A DNA stretch of 11,773 nt. Origin: Campylobacterota bacterium. GTDB taxonomy: Bacteria; Campylobacterota; Campylobacteria; Campylobacterales; Sulfurovaceae. The stretch covers positions 1 to 11,773 of the forward strand of contig JAADDP010000156.1 of the NCBI GenBank assembly GCA_013153825.1, in the 5' to 3' direction. The position numbers were made by a program, and so were the translations under genes. The notes beneath the pieces are model-generated. The model was given only the letters and a program-made list of their open reading frames with translations. It was not told the origin of the DNA and made no database searches. This document shows, piece by piece, positions 1-6,553 of this stretch. The stretch's first letter is position 1. Each line of letters starts with the position of its first letter.

Positions 1-202
1 AATTTTCGATTACATCTTTACTATTAGCTTTTTTCACATCTAGAGATAAAACCCCCTCAAGTGAGGGGTGTAGTTTTTCTACTTTTATATCCCCTTGGCT
101 AGTTGCAAGGTATCTAAGCTCAAACTTTGGATGATTTATTATCATCTTTATAAGCTCAAGCCCTGTATATCCACTAGCCCCAATAACTCCGACTCTAACC
201 AT
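1..202 (-). CDS. argC: N-acetyl-gamma-glutamyl-phosphate reductase, N-terminal part
   Basis: Only the first 67 codons are in the window; the gene runs off the left edge. The product reduces N-acetyl-glutamyl phosphate to the semialdehyde with NADPH, the third step of arginine synthesis in the cytoplasm. The protein opens MVRVGVIGASGYTGLEL, with the Rossmann dinucleotide-binding motif GASGYTG at residues 8-14 that is diagnostic of ArgC. The ATG at 202..200 follows the greA stop by 4 bp and is preceded by a GAGAAGAG stretch lying in the end of greA, so the two genes are probably co-transcribed and translationally coupled. The catalytic Cys lies beyond the window and cannot be checked. Confidence 0.9.
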   Translation of the reverse strand, partial: MVRVGVIGASGYTGLELIKMIINHPKFELRYLATSQGDIKVEKLHPSLEGVLSLDVKKANSKDVIEN

Positions 203-206
203 TCTA

Positions 207-689
207 TTACTCTTCTCTCATACAGTATATCGCTTCAATCTCAAACTCTTTTATTCCACTTGGTAGATTTATCCTAATATCATCACCCTCCTCTTTTCCT
301 ATCAATGCTCTTCCCATAGGAGAGCTAATAGATATAAAGCCTTTTGTTGGGTCGCTCTCTTGAGAGCCTACTATTGTGTACGTTACACTACTATCATCAT
401 CTAAATCTATCAATTCAACAGTTGAACCAAAGCTAACCCTCATATGTGGAAGTGATTTTGGGTCTATAATATTTGCTCTGCCGATGAGGTCTGTCAACTC
501 TGAAATTCGAGCCTCCATCAAACCCTGCTTCTCCTTCGCTGCGTGGTACTCTGCATTCTCTTTGAGGTCTCCAAGCTCTCTAGCTTGGTCTATCGCTTTT
601 GCAATTTTAGCTCTCTCCTCACTCTTTAACTGCTCTAACTCTTTTGATAACATCTCAAATGTTGACCTTAGCATTGGCTCTTTATCCAT
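207..689 (-). CDS. greA: Transcription elongation factor GreA
   Basis: GreA enters the secondary channel of RNA polymerase and stimulates cleavage of backtracked transcripts. The 160-residue length is normal for the family. Residues 1-75 form the antiparallel coiled coil; its tip carries the acidic pair D41 and E44 in GDLKENAEYH, the residues that position the catalytic magnesium. Residues 82-158 are the FKBP-like domain with the conserved SSPMGRALIGKEEGD stretch at 122-136. The ATG start has AAGGGG seven bases upstream. It sits in front of argC with a 4 bp gap, has its own promoter, and is separated from ybgC upstream by 72 bp. Family assignment is secure. Confidence 0.97.
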   Translation of the reverse strand: MDKEPMLRSTFEMLSKELEQLKSEERAKIAKAIDQARELGDLKENAEYHAAKEKQGLMEARISELTDLIGRANIIDPKSLPHMRVSFGSTVELIDLDDDSSVTYTIVGSQESDPTKGFISISSPMGRALIGKEEGDDIRINLPSGIKEFEIEAIYCMREE

Positions 690-721
690 AAGATACCCCT
701 TATCGAAATTTTTTATCCACT

Positions 722-730
722 ATTATATCA
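722..730 (-). promoter_or_regulatory. Extended -10 promoter of greA-argC
   Basis: On the minus strand this reads TGATATAAT: a perfect TATAAT hexamer preceded by TG one base upstream, an extended -10. It predicts a transcript start near 715, giving a leader of about 26 nt before the greA ATG. No clear -35 is visible; the upstream sequence is A/T-rich, as is common for sigma-70 promoters in Campylobacterota. There is no terminator hairpin between ybgC and this promoter, so read-through from the rsmD operon is possible. Confidence 0.6.
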
Positions 731-761
731 CTTTTATATCCATTTTTTAAACTAATCTTAA

Positions 762-1133
762 CTACAGAGTATCAAAAATTTTCAAAAATTTTTGAGGTAT
801 TTTTGATGGTTTGGAGTTTTTAACAAAGACCAGAGTTATATCCATCTCAAAAATTTTTATATCACATCTATATATGGACTGCTTCAACCTTATAGATACC
901 CTCTTTGTATCTGATATCTCTGTAGTGACCTCCAGCACATCTCCCAATCTTGCTGGGGTTAAAAAGTCACACTTTAAGCTCCTCACAACAAATCCACTAC
1001 CATCCTCACCCAATGGCATTAAGCCTCTCGAGAAGAATAGTTCACTTCTTGCTCTCTCACAATACTTTAGGTAGTTTGTGTGATATACAACTCCACCTGC
1101 ATCTGTATCCTCATAATATATTTTAATCTTCAA
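762..1133 (-). CDS. ybgC: YbgC-type acyl-CoA thioesterase (hot-dog fold)
   Basis: A 123-residue single-domain 4-hydroxybenzoyl-CoA thioesterase/YbgC family protein that hydrolyses acyl-CoA thioesters in the cytoplasm. The N-terminus carries the family signature YYEDTDAGGVVYHTNYL at residues 6-22, including the catalytic Asp (D11) and the conserved YH pair (17-18). The start is a TTG two bases after the stop of the upstream protease gene; no ATG or GTG precedes the signature and the family normally begins just before it, so the TTG is favoured. The ribosome site is weak and translation is probably coupled. In many proteobacteria ybgC heads the tol-pal operon; here it does not, so a housekeeping role in acyl-CoA turnover is an inference. 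Confidence 0.92.
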   Translation of the reverse strand: MKIKIYYEDTDAGGVVYHTNYLKYCERARSELFFSRGLMPLGEDGSGFVVRSLKCDFLTPARLGDVLEVTTEISDTKRVSIRLKQSIYRCDIKIFEMDITLVFVKNSKPSKIPQKFLKIFDTL

Positions 1134-1135
1134 CT

Positions 1136-1804
1136 CTACTCACTCTTCAATCTATCTAGGTAATCGTCTGCAGTAAGCTCCTTCCCCTCCATAATAACAT
1201 GTGTGGCGATGCCCCTTCTGCACATCTCCTCCGTATCCATCCAGAAATCTTTACCTATCATCATAGCCTTAAACTCTTTTTTGGTTAAAAATCCTCTCTT
1301 AACCACAATATGTTTAAAAAATTTTCGAAGCTTCTTTGATGTATGTTCAACATGTGATTGAACCTCATCACCCTTACCCTTTGAGCCGTGGGAGTAGGTG
1401 TGAAACATTAGGTCTGAATACTCATATACGACCCTCTTATCAGCCATGCAGAATAGTAGAGCCCCCATACTATAGCCCATATTATTTAGATAGGCTACGG
1501 TTCTACCATAAAATTTCTCCTGTATAATGTTATAGAACTGTTGCCCCTCATTTATCAATCCACCAGATGAGTTTATAACAAGCTCCAGATAGTCACCATC
1601 TCCAGCCTCTTTTAGACCATTAAAGAGCTTATGGAGTCCCCGTTTCAACTCAAAAAATCTTCCAATATATACCCTATATCTCTTATGTTTAGGGATAATC
1701 TCATATATACTCTTCTCCTTATCTATGACTCTCTTCTTCTCACTGATAAGCTCAATGTATAGAGTATGCTCCTCACTCGTTAACTCTCTTCTTCCACTAT
1801 CCAT
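1136..1804 (-). CDS. ClpP-like serine peptidase (S14 family), orphan type
   Basis: A 222-residue protein of the ClpP/crotonase fold. With the ATG at 1804 as residue 1, it shows NSSGG at 78-82 (the strand and oxyanion turn), the nucleophile in GYSMGA (Ser112), His135 in LMFHTYSHG and Asp186 in IGKDFW. The spacings of 23 and 51 residues are close to ClpP (25 and 49), so the triad looks intact. It lacks the usual ClpP context (no tig, clpX or lon) and diverges from housekeeping ClpP outside the motifs; the long basic helix around 150-170 (HTSKKLRKFFKH) recalls phage and phage-derived ClpP-like proteases. No signal peptide or membrane span is seen, so it is cytoplasmic. An in-frame TTG at 1819 would add five residues, but AGGA seven bases before the ATG favours 1804. 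It lies between rsmD (28 bp) and ybgC (2 bp). The substrate is unknown. Confidence 0.75.
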   Translation of the reverse strand: MDSGRRELTSEEHTLYIELISEKKRVIDKEKSIYEIIPKHKRYRVYIGRFFELKRGLHKLFNGLKEAGDGDYLELVINSSGGLINEGQQFYNIIQEKFYGRTVAYLNNMGYSMGALLFCMADKRVVYEYSDLMFHTYSHGSKGKGDEVQSHVEHTSKKLRKFFKHIVVKRGFLTKKEFKAMMIGKDFWMDTEEMCRRGIATHVIMEGKELTADDYLDRLKSE

Positions 1805-1832
1805 AATAATATCCTGCAACTCTATAGTAAAA

Positions 1833-2432
1833 TTACTTTTCTACATCTATAGGTTCATAGTAGCTGAGGGATGATTTTCCAAATCTTTTTGATTTAACCT
1901 TCTGAAATGCACCTATCATATCTGGCATCTGCTCCTGCGACATATGCTCTATTATAACCATCTCTGCGATATCTGCATCTATCATCTCTATCAACTTCAG
2001 CGTTTTCCTATATACACTCTCCATACCATCTCTAATTGAGAATGGTGGGTCAAAATAGAAGTATGTACTCTCTCCATCTCCAATTAATCTATCTAGAAGA
2101 GTCTTAAACTTCTCAAAGCTATCACCATATATTGTAATACATCTACTACTATCAAGCTTCTCGATATTCCTCTCTAGAATAGAGAATACATCTCTATCCT
2201 GCTCAATAAAGTAGCAGGTATCTGCACCTCTGCTGAGAGCCTCCAGACCTATAGAGCCACTACCTGCAAATACCTCCACAAACCTCTTTCCCATAATTTC
2301 AAATTGTAGTCTATTAAATAGGGACTCTCTAAGGATACTCTTAGAGCTTCTTGTCGTTGGGGTGTTTGGGATATCTATAAATCTACCCTTAAACTTTCCA
2401 GCAATAATTTTTGTTTTAAAGTTCTTAGCCAC
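1833..2432 (-). CDS. rsmD: 16S rRNA (guanine966-N2)-methyltransferase RsmD
   Basis: RsmD methylates G966 of 16S rRNA in the assembled small subunit using S-adenosylmethionine. The 199-residue length fits the family. The N-terminal GKFKGR and TRSS...RESLFN stretches (12-40) are typical, followed by the SAM-binding motif FAGSGSIGLEALSRGA at 55-70 and the catalytic DPPF at 128-131. Translation starts at a GTG with AAGG seven bases upstream; no in-frame ATG precedes the conserved region. It is the first gene of the minus-strand operon rsmD, ClpP-like protease, ybgC, and is transcribed away from the VWA gene across a 108 bp divergent region. Its own promoter is not clear; a TATAAT also reads on this strand at 2509..2504. 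Confidence 0.94.
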   Translation of the reverse strand: MAKNFKTKIIAGKFKGRFIDIPNTPTTRSSKSILRESLFNRLQFEIMGKRFVEVFAGSGSIGLEALSRGADTCYFIEQDRDVFSILERNIEKLDSSRCITIYGDSFEKFKTLLDRLIGDGESTYFYFDPPFSIRDGMESVYRKTLKLIEMIDADIAEMVIIEHMSQEQMPDMIGAFQKVKSKRFGKSSLSYYEPIDVEK

Positions 2433-2482
2433 TTTTCAACCTTGTAATGTAGTTAAGAAATTTTAACCAATTAAACTTTAGT

Positions 2483-2511
2483 TTGATAAAAATATTTTTT
2501 TTCATTATAAT
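2483..2511 (+). promoter_or_regulatory. Sigma-70-type promoter of the VWA-crcB operon
   Basis: TTGATA at 2483-2488 and TATAAT at 2506-2511 are separated by exactly 17 bp, the best promoter match in the window. Transcription should begin near 2518, leaving a 23 nt leader with AAGGA (2527-2531) nine bases before the ATG. The spacer contains a run of eight T (2495-2502). The -35 overlaps a small palindrome AAACT-TT-AGTTT at 2473-2484. The region 2433-2540 also has to hold the rsmD promoter on the other strand. Confidence 0.7.
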
Positions 2512-2517
2512 ATGAAA
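2500..2517. repeat. Perfect inverted repeat flanking the -10 of the VWA promoter
   Basis: TTTCAT (2500-2505) and ATGAAA (2512-2517) are exact reverse complements placed on either side of the TATAAT hexamer (2506-2511). A symmetric site centred on a -10 would suit a repressor that blocks polymerase, but an A/T-rich palindrome of this size may also arise by chance. No regulator gene is adjacent. Confidence 0.4.
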
Positions 2518-2540
2518 TAAACTATTAAGGATTTTCAACT

Positions 2541-4211
2541 ATGAGATATCTCCTACTCCTCATATTCTCAATAGTAACATATGGATATAGTGCAGATACA
2601 GATAGGGTAGATGATTGGGAGTATAATAGCTCCATAGAGCATCTTGATAATAATATGCCATTGGGTGGCTCTATAGCTCCTAGAGTGTTTAGTAAAAATC
2701 TGGGCTTTGCCGTTGGTGGAGCGAAGGATACAAATAACTTTATAGAGAATATTGAGAGTGGATATCTTCCTAGGGTAAGCTCAATAACCTATGAGGGGCA
2801 GTTCTATAGACACCACTTCGATATTGGAGAGGGTGGAGATAGCTGTAGAGAGCTATTCTGCCCACGCTACTCAACGGCCAAAAGGTTAAATATATTCTCA
2901 AAGGAGGAGGAGTATTTCCTATCTGTAGGTTTAAGCTCAAATATTAATGAGGTAAACTTTAGAAGAAAAAAGTTAAACTTGGTCATTGCTCTAGATATAT
3001 CCGGCTCAATGGGGGCAAACTTCAATAGATATTATTATGATACCTCTAGGAGAAGAGCTTTAGATGGGGAGAGAAAGAGTAAGATTGAGATAGCTACAGA
3101 GTCTATTGTGGCTATGTTATCCCACCTCAATGGTGATGATAGATTTGGGGTTGTCCTTTTTGATGATAGGGCATATAGAGCAAAACCCCTTAGAGAGTTA
3201 AAATTTACAAATAGAGATGCTATTAAGGCTCACATTTTAGCCCTAAAGGAGAGGGGTGGAACAGATTGGAGTGCAGGTTACAGGGAGGCGATAGAGCTAT
3301 TTAATAAGATTGAGCCAAATGGAGAATATGAGAATAGAATTATATTCCTAACAGATGCGATGCCAAATAGTGGTGAGTTGAGAAGAGATAGACTATTTGG
3401 GTTGGCTAGAAGTGCATCAGATAGAGATATACATACAACTTTTATCGGGGTTGGCGTAGATTTCAATAGTGATTTAGTTGAGTATATATCCAAGGTGAGA
3501 GGGGCCAACTACTTTACCGTTAACTCCTCTCAAGAGTTTAAGAAGCTTCTTGATAGAGAGTTTAACTATATGGTTACACCCCTAGTTTACGATTTAAAGT
3601 TGGAGCTTGAGAGTAGAGATTATGAGATTGATGCCATATATGGCTCTCCAGAGGTAGATTTAGCATCAGGGGATATTATGAGGGTAAATACACTATTCCC
3701 ATCTCCTACAGATGAGAGGGGGGCAGAGGGTGGAGTTGTTCTACTTAAGCTCAAGAGGGTAGCTGATGGGAATGGTACTGTAACTTTGAGAGTCGGCTAT
3801 ATGGATCTCAATGGGAGTAGATATGAGAATGTGCAGAGTATAAAATTTAAAGGGGATAGAGAGTATTATGATAATCTATCCATAAGAGAGGCTATAGCTG
3901 TAAGTGATTTTGTAACTATCATAAAAAATTGGCTAATTGATAGTAGAGCATCATGTAACGATAGGGTAAAGGGGTTTATAGATACAGTGGTAGCAGTTAT
4001 TGAGAGAAGCTCCAAATTTCCACCTAAAAGGGATATCTATAGGAGTGTAGAGGGGTGGGAGAGAAAATCTTGTAAGTTGGTAGTATCTGATGGATATCGT
4101 GAGCTATTTAAGCTCTTTAGAGACCATCTTATGAGGGAGATGAAAATCTTAAATGGTGACCCCCTCAAAATAGAGTTGAAAATTTTGGATAGATTGATTA
4201 AGGAGCAGTAG
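2541..4211 (+). CDS. Secreted VWA-domain protein
   Basis: A 556-residue protein of the bacterial von Willebrand A family often labelled Ca-activated chloride channel-like or YfbK-related; the true function is not known. Residues 1-18 (MRYLLLLIFSIVTYGYSA) form a Sec signal peptide with no lipobox, so the mature protein should be periplasmic or secreted. A conserved pre-domain (about 55-135, GGAKDTNNF and ITYEGQFY) precedes the VWA domain at 145-345. Its metal-ion-dependent adhesion site is complete: DISGS (D152, S154, S156), T241 and D272 in FLTDAMPN. Residues 346-440 look beta-rich and the rest helical. Two Cys pairs (102/107 and 472/511) could form periplasmic disulfides. The ATG has AAGGA nine bases upstream. 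Its TAG overlaps the crcB GTG start by one base (TAGTG). No partner MoxR ATPase, BatB/BatD or export gene is nearby, which argues against a standard Bat system. Confidence 0.85.
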   Translation: MRYLLLLIFSIVTYGYSADTDRVDDWEYNSSIEHLDNNMPLGGSIAPRVFSKNLGFAVGGAKDTNNFIENIESGYLPRVSSITYEGQFYRHHFDIGEGGDSCRELFCPRYSTAKRLNIFSKEEEYFLSVGLSSNINEVNFRRKKLNLVIALDISGSMGANFNRYYYDTSRRRALDGERKSKIEIATESIVAMLSHLNGDDRFGVVLFDDRAYRAKPLRELKFTNRDAIKAHILALKERGGTDWSAGYREAIELFNKIEPNGEYENRIIFLTDAMPNSGELRRDRLFGLARSASDRDIHTTFIGVGVDFNSDLVEYISKVRGANYFTVNSSQEFKKLLDREFNYMVTPLVYDLKLELESRDYEIDAIYGSPEVDLASGDIMRVNTLFPSPTDERGAEGGVVLLKLKRVADGNGTVTLRVGYMDLNGSRYENVQSIKFKGDREYYDNLSIREAIAVSDFVTIIKNWLIDSRASCNDRVKGFIDTVVAVIERSSKFPPKRDIYRSVEGWERKSCKLVVSDGYRELFKLFRDHLMREMKILNGDPLKIELKILDRLIKEQ

Positions 4212-4591
4212 TGAGTATAGTTTTTGTGGTTGGTTTTGGAGGCTTTATCGGTGCAGTTTTAAGATTTACGATATCTGAATATATAAATAGAGTTATAAAC
4301 TCCACAATACCTATGGGTACATTGAGTGTAAATATATTGGGGAGTCTCCTAATAGGGTTTCTATCTCTATATTTCCAACATCTAAACCTCTCAACAACAT
4401 TGAAGAGGTTGCTCATTACTGGTCTTCTAGGTGCATTAACAACATTCTCCACATTCTCTTGGGAGACAATAACCCTAATAGAGAGGGGGTTATTTGGAAA
4501 GGCTATAGTAAATATAGCTCTAAATCTACTACTCTCAATCGGTGCAACCCTATTAGGCATGGCTCTCTTCAATAGGTTAAATACGATTTAG
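4211..4591 (+). CDS. crcB: Fluoride channel CrcB/FluC
   Basis: FluC proteins are small dimeric inner-membrane channels that let cytoplasmic fluoride escape. At 126 residues with four predicted membrane segments the length is standard. The sequence shows [10 protein letters not shown] at 10-19, [10 protein letters not shown] at 36-45 including the pore Asn (N41), and [13 protein letters not shown] at 71-83 holding the two 'Phe box' residues F79 and F82. The GTG start has a strong AAGGAG five bases upstream, within the end of the VWA gene, and overlaps that gene's stop, so the two are co-transcribed and coupled. No fluoride riboswitch is seen ahead of the operon. Its stop overlaps that of dnaJ on the opposite strand. 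Confidence 0.95.
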   Translation: MSIVFVVGFGGFIGAVLRFTISEYINRVINSTIPMGTLSVNILGSLLIGFLSLYFQHLNLSTTLKRLLITGLLGALTTFSTFSWETITLIERGLFGKAIVNIALNLLLSIGATLLGMALFNRLNTI

Positions 4592-5700
4592 GAGTTCTTA
4601 AACCAACTCTTTATCCTCTCAAAGACACCCTCAAATCTATTCTTATGAGGTTTGCTCTCGAGACCAAAACTCTCCTGAAGTTTCAATAGTAGCTCTCTCT
4701 GCTCATCTGTCAACTTCTTAGGGTAGATAATCTTAATTTGGGCTATCAATCTACCTCTAACACCTGTGCGTATATCTATAACGCCCTTATCCTCAAATAT
4801 GAACTGTTCTCTATCGTCCGTACCTACCCTAAGCTCTAGGTCAATCTCCCCCTCTAGTGATGGTATCTTGATTGTATCTCCTAGGATTGTCTGGGTGAAG
4901 AATACTGGGACTTCAATATATATATCTACACCATCTCTGATAAATAGCTCATCATGTTCCACATTAAATAGTAGATATAGGTCTCCCCTCTCCCCATCTC
5001 TACCCTGATTTCCTCTCTTCTGAACTCTAAGTCTAGTTCCTGTATCGATTCCAGCAGGAATTTTAATCTTGAATGACTCTCTCTCCTCATGGTAACCTTT
5101 TCCTGAGCAGGACTTACATCCACTCTTAGCCTTCTCTCCTGTTCCACTACACTTTGGACACGCTTGGGTAAATGACATAAAGCCCTGTCTCATAACAACT
5201 TGACCCTGACCTTTACAGTAGCTACAGATATCAAGTTTACCATCTTCAGCTCCAGTTCCATTGCAATCATTACATGGAACTTTATATTTAATCTCAATAT
5301 CCTTCTCAACTCCAAAAACGGCCTCATTGAACTTTAGAAGATAGTCCATCTCAACATCTAGAGAGTATCTAGGGTACTCTCTCTCCCTCTTGGCTCTACC
5401 TCCTCCAAATCCACCACCAAAAATGGAGTCAAATATATCCATAATATCATCCATATTCTGGTTTCTAAATCCACCCATCTGACCACTCAACCCCTCTTTC
5501 CCATACCTATCATAGATTGCTCTCTTCTCCTCATCTATGAGAACCTGATACGCCTCATTTATCAGCTTTATCTTCTCTTCAGCCTCTTTATTATCTGGAT
5601 TTCTGTCAGGGTGGTACTTTAGTGCCAACTTCCTATACGCCTTTTTTATCTCACCTGCTGAACACCCTCTATCGATACCTAAAATTTCATAGTAATCCAT
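4588..5700 (-). CDS. dnaJ: Chaperone protein DnaJ (class I Hsp40)
   Basis: DnaJ delivers unfolded clients to DnaK and stimulates its ATPase. The 370-residue protein has the full class I layout: J domain at 1-68 with HPD at 30-32, a Gly/Phe-rich segment at about 70-102, four CxxCxGxG zinc-binding repeats starting at C143, C159, C181 and C195, and the C-terminal client-binding and dimerisation domains from about 210. The ATG has AAAGG eight bases upstream. It stands apart from dnaK and grpE, lies 70 bp downstream of dprA, and no CIRCE or HspR-type inverted repeat is visible ahead of it. The last four bases overlap the end of crcB tail to tail. Confidence 0.97.
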   Translation of the reverse strand: MDYYEILGIDRGCSAGEIKKAYRKLALKYHPDRNPDNKEAEEKIKLINEAYQVLIDEEKRAIYDRYGKEGLSGQMGGFRNQNMDDIMDIFDSIFGGGFGGGRAKREREYPRYSLDVEMDYLLKFNEAVFGVEKDIEIKYKVPCNDCNGTGAEDGKLDICSYCKGQGQVVMRQGFMSFTQACPKCSGTGEKAKSGCKSCSGKGYHEERESFKIKIPAGIDTGTRLRVQKRGNQGRDGERGDLYLLFNVEHDELFIRDGVDIYIEVPVFFTQTILGDTIKIPSLEGEIDLELRVGTDDREQFIFEDKGVIDIRTGVRGRLIAQIKIIYPKKLTDEQRELLLKLQESFGLESKPHKNRFEGVFERIKSWFKNS

Positions 5701-5751
5701 ATCTATAACCTTTACTTAAAATATTAAAAATTGAGGAATTTTATCATATTT

Positions 5752-5779
5752 TTAGCCGATATAGTTAATATTAGGCTAA
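5752..5779. repeat. Short inverted repeat across the end of dprA
   Basis: TTAGCC (5752-5757) and GGCTAA (5774-5779) can pair across a 16-base A/T-rich spacer. The right arm is the last two codons and stop of dprA. There is no T tract on the minus strand after the stem, so it is a poor terminator; it might mark the border between dprA and dnaJ transcripts or be chance. Confidence 0.25.
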
Positions 5780-6553
5780 GCTCACAATACCATTCTCAAC
5801 CTCTATCAACCCCTCAAGCTCAGCCTCATAGACTCTAGCTCCAAACTTAGCCACAGCCTCATCAAGGGTTGGGTAGTTTTGGCAGAAGTAGAAGAAATCA
5901 TCTCTCTCAACCCCATCGCTATTTGGAATAACTCCGAACTGTGAGCAGAAGCTATCTATATCCAGTATTGGCTCTGCAACCCCCTCCCTTAAGAGTTGGT
6001 TTGTTCCTAGACTATCGCTTATTCGGTGTGGGAGAACGTATATTCTCTTTCCCATCTCCTTAGCAAACTCAGCTGAACGCATAGAGCCACTTTTTAAATC
6101 TGCTTGAGTTATTATCAATATATCTCCAAGAGCCACGACAGTCTCATTTCTAACCACAAAGCTCCAAGGGGTGGGGGTAGAACCCCTCTTAAATTGGCTA
6201 ATGGCTAGACCTGAACCATATATGCTTTCAATTAGAGCCCTATTGACCTTTGGGTAGATTATATCCAACCCTCCAGCAGTTACAAGTATAGTATTATCAG
6301 CTCCAGCTCCACTATGGGCAATTGCATCTACACCCATAGCTCCACCACTCACAATGGCTACACCTCTGCTGGATAGCTCTTTTGCAATCTTATGTGTAAA
6401 CTCCTTAACATAGGCTAACGGTCTTCTAGAGCCTACAATTGAGACTGTTGGTCTATTTAGGAGATTTATATCTCCAATATAGTATAACTCCTTCGGATAT
6501 CTCCTCATACTATCTAATCTATCTATATGCCATTCCAGTAGTTCAATATCCAT
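5771..6553 (-). CDS. dprA: DNA-processing protein DprA
   Basis: DprA binds incoming single-stranded DNA and loads RecA during natural transformation. The 260-residue product carries the Rossmann-like DprA core: SIVGSRRP at 38-45, VSGGAMGVDAIAH at 68-80, GGLDIIYP at 94-101, the RNE stretch at 135-137, KSGSMRSAEFA at 154-164 and GTNQLLREG at 183-191. Residues 205-260 match in position a short winged-helix-like C-terminal domain. An ATG six codons upstream (6571) exists, but it lacks a ribosome site; the ATG at 6553 overlaps the transporter stop (TAATG) and has GGGGGAG nine bases before it, so it is preferred. Translation is therefore coupled to the SLC13 gene, an unrelated membrane protein. Confidence 0.93.
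   Translation of the reverse strand: MDIELLEWHIDRLDSMRRYPKELYYIGDINLLNRPTVSIVGSRRPLAYVKEFTHKIAKELSSRGVAIVSGGAMGVDAIAHSGAGADNTILVTAGGLDIIYPKVNRALIESIYGSGLAISQFKRGSTPTPWSFVVRNETVVALGDILIITQADLKSGSMRSAEFAKEMGKRIYVLPHRISDSLGTNQLLREGVAEPILDIDSFCSQFGVIPNSDGVERDDFFYFCQNYPTLDEAVAKFGARVYEAELEGLIEVENGIVSLA

Noticed and set aside
376..750. 124-codon open frame on the plus strand across greA and its promoter
   Set aside because: It is antisense to greA and runs through the greA promoter; its protein shows no recognisable domain and greA is certain.
2452..2467. GTTAA-N6-TTAAC inverted repeat upstream of rsmD as an Nss-type site
   Set aside because: The half-sites are in the wrong orientation and spacing for the TTAAC-N4-GTTAA type, and rsmD is not a plausible target.
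2473..2484. AAACT-TT-AGTTT palindrome over the VWA -35
   Set aside because: Short and A/T-rich; expected by chance often enough that I do not list it as a separate feature.
2433..2540. Possible fluoride riboswitch ahead of the VWA-crcB operon
   Set aside because: The predicted leader is only about 23 nt, too short for the crcB aptamer, and no pseudoknot-like G/C-rich segments are present.
3718..3723. G6 run inside the VWA gene as a phase-variation site
   Set aside because: The tract is shorter than poly-G tracts known to vary (usually eight or more), and the frame continues normally through it.
5701..5770. CIRCE or HspR heat-shock operator upstream of dnaJ
   Set aside because: No TTAGCACTC-N9-GAGTGCTAA or CTTGAGT-N7-ACTCAAG-like repeat is present; the only inverted repeat is the TTAGCC/GGCTAA pair at the dprA end.
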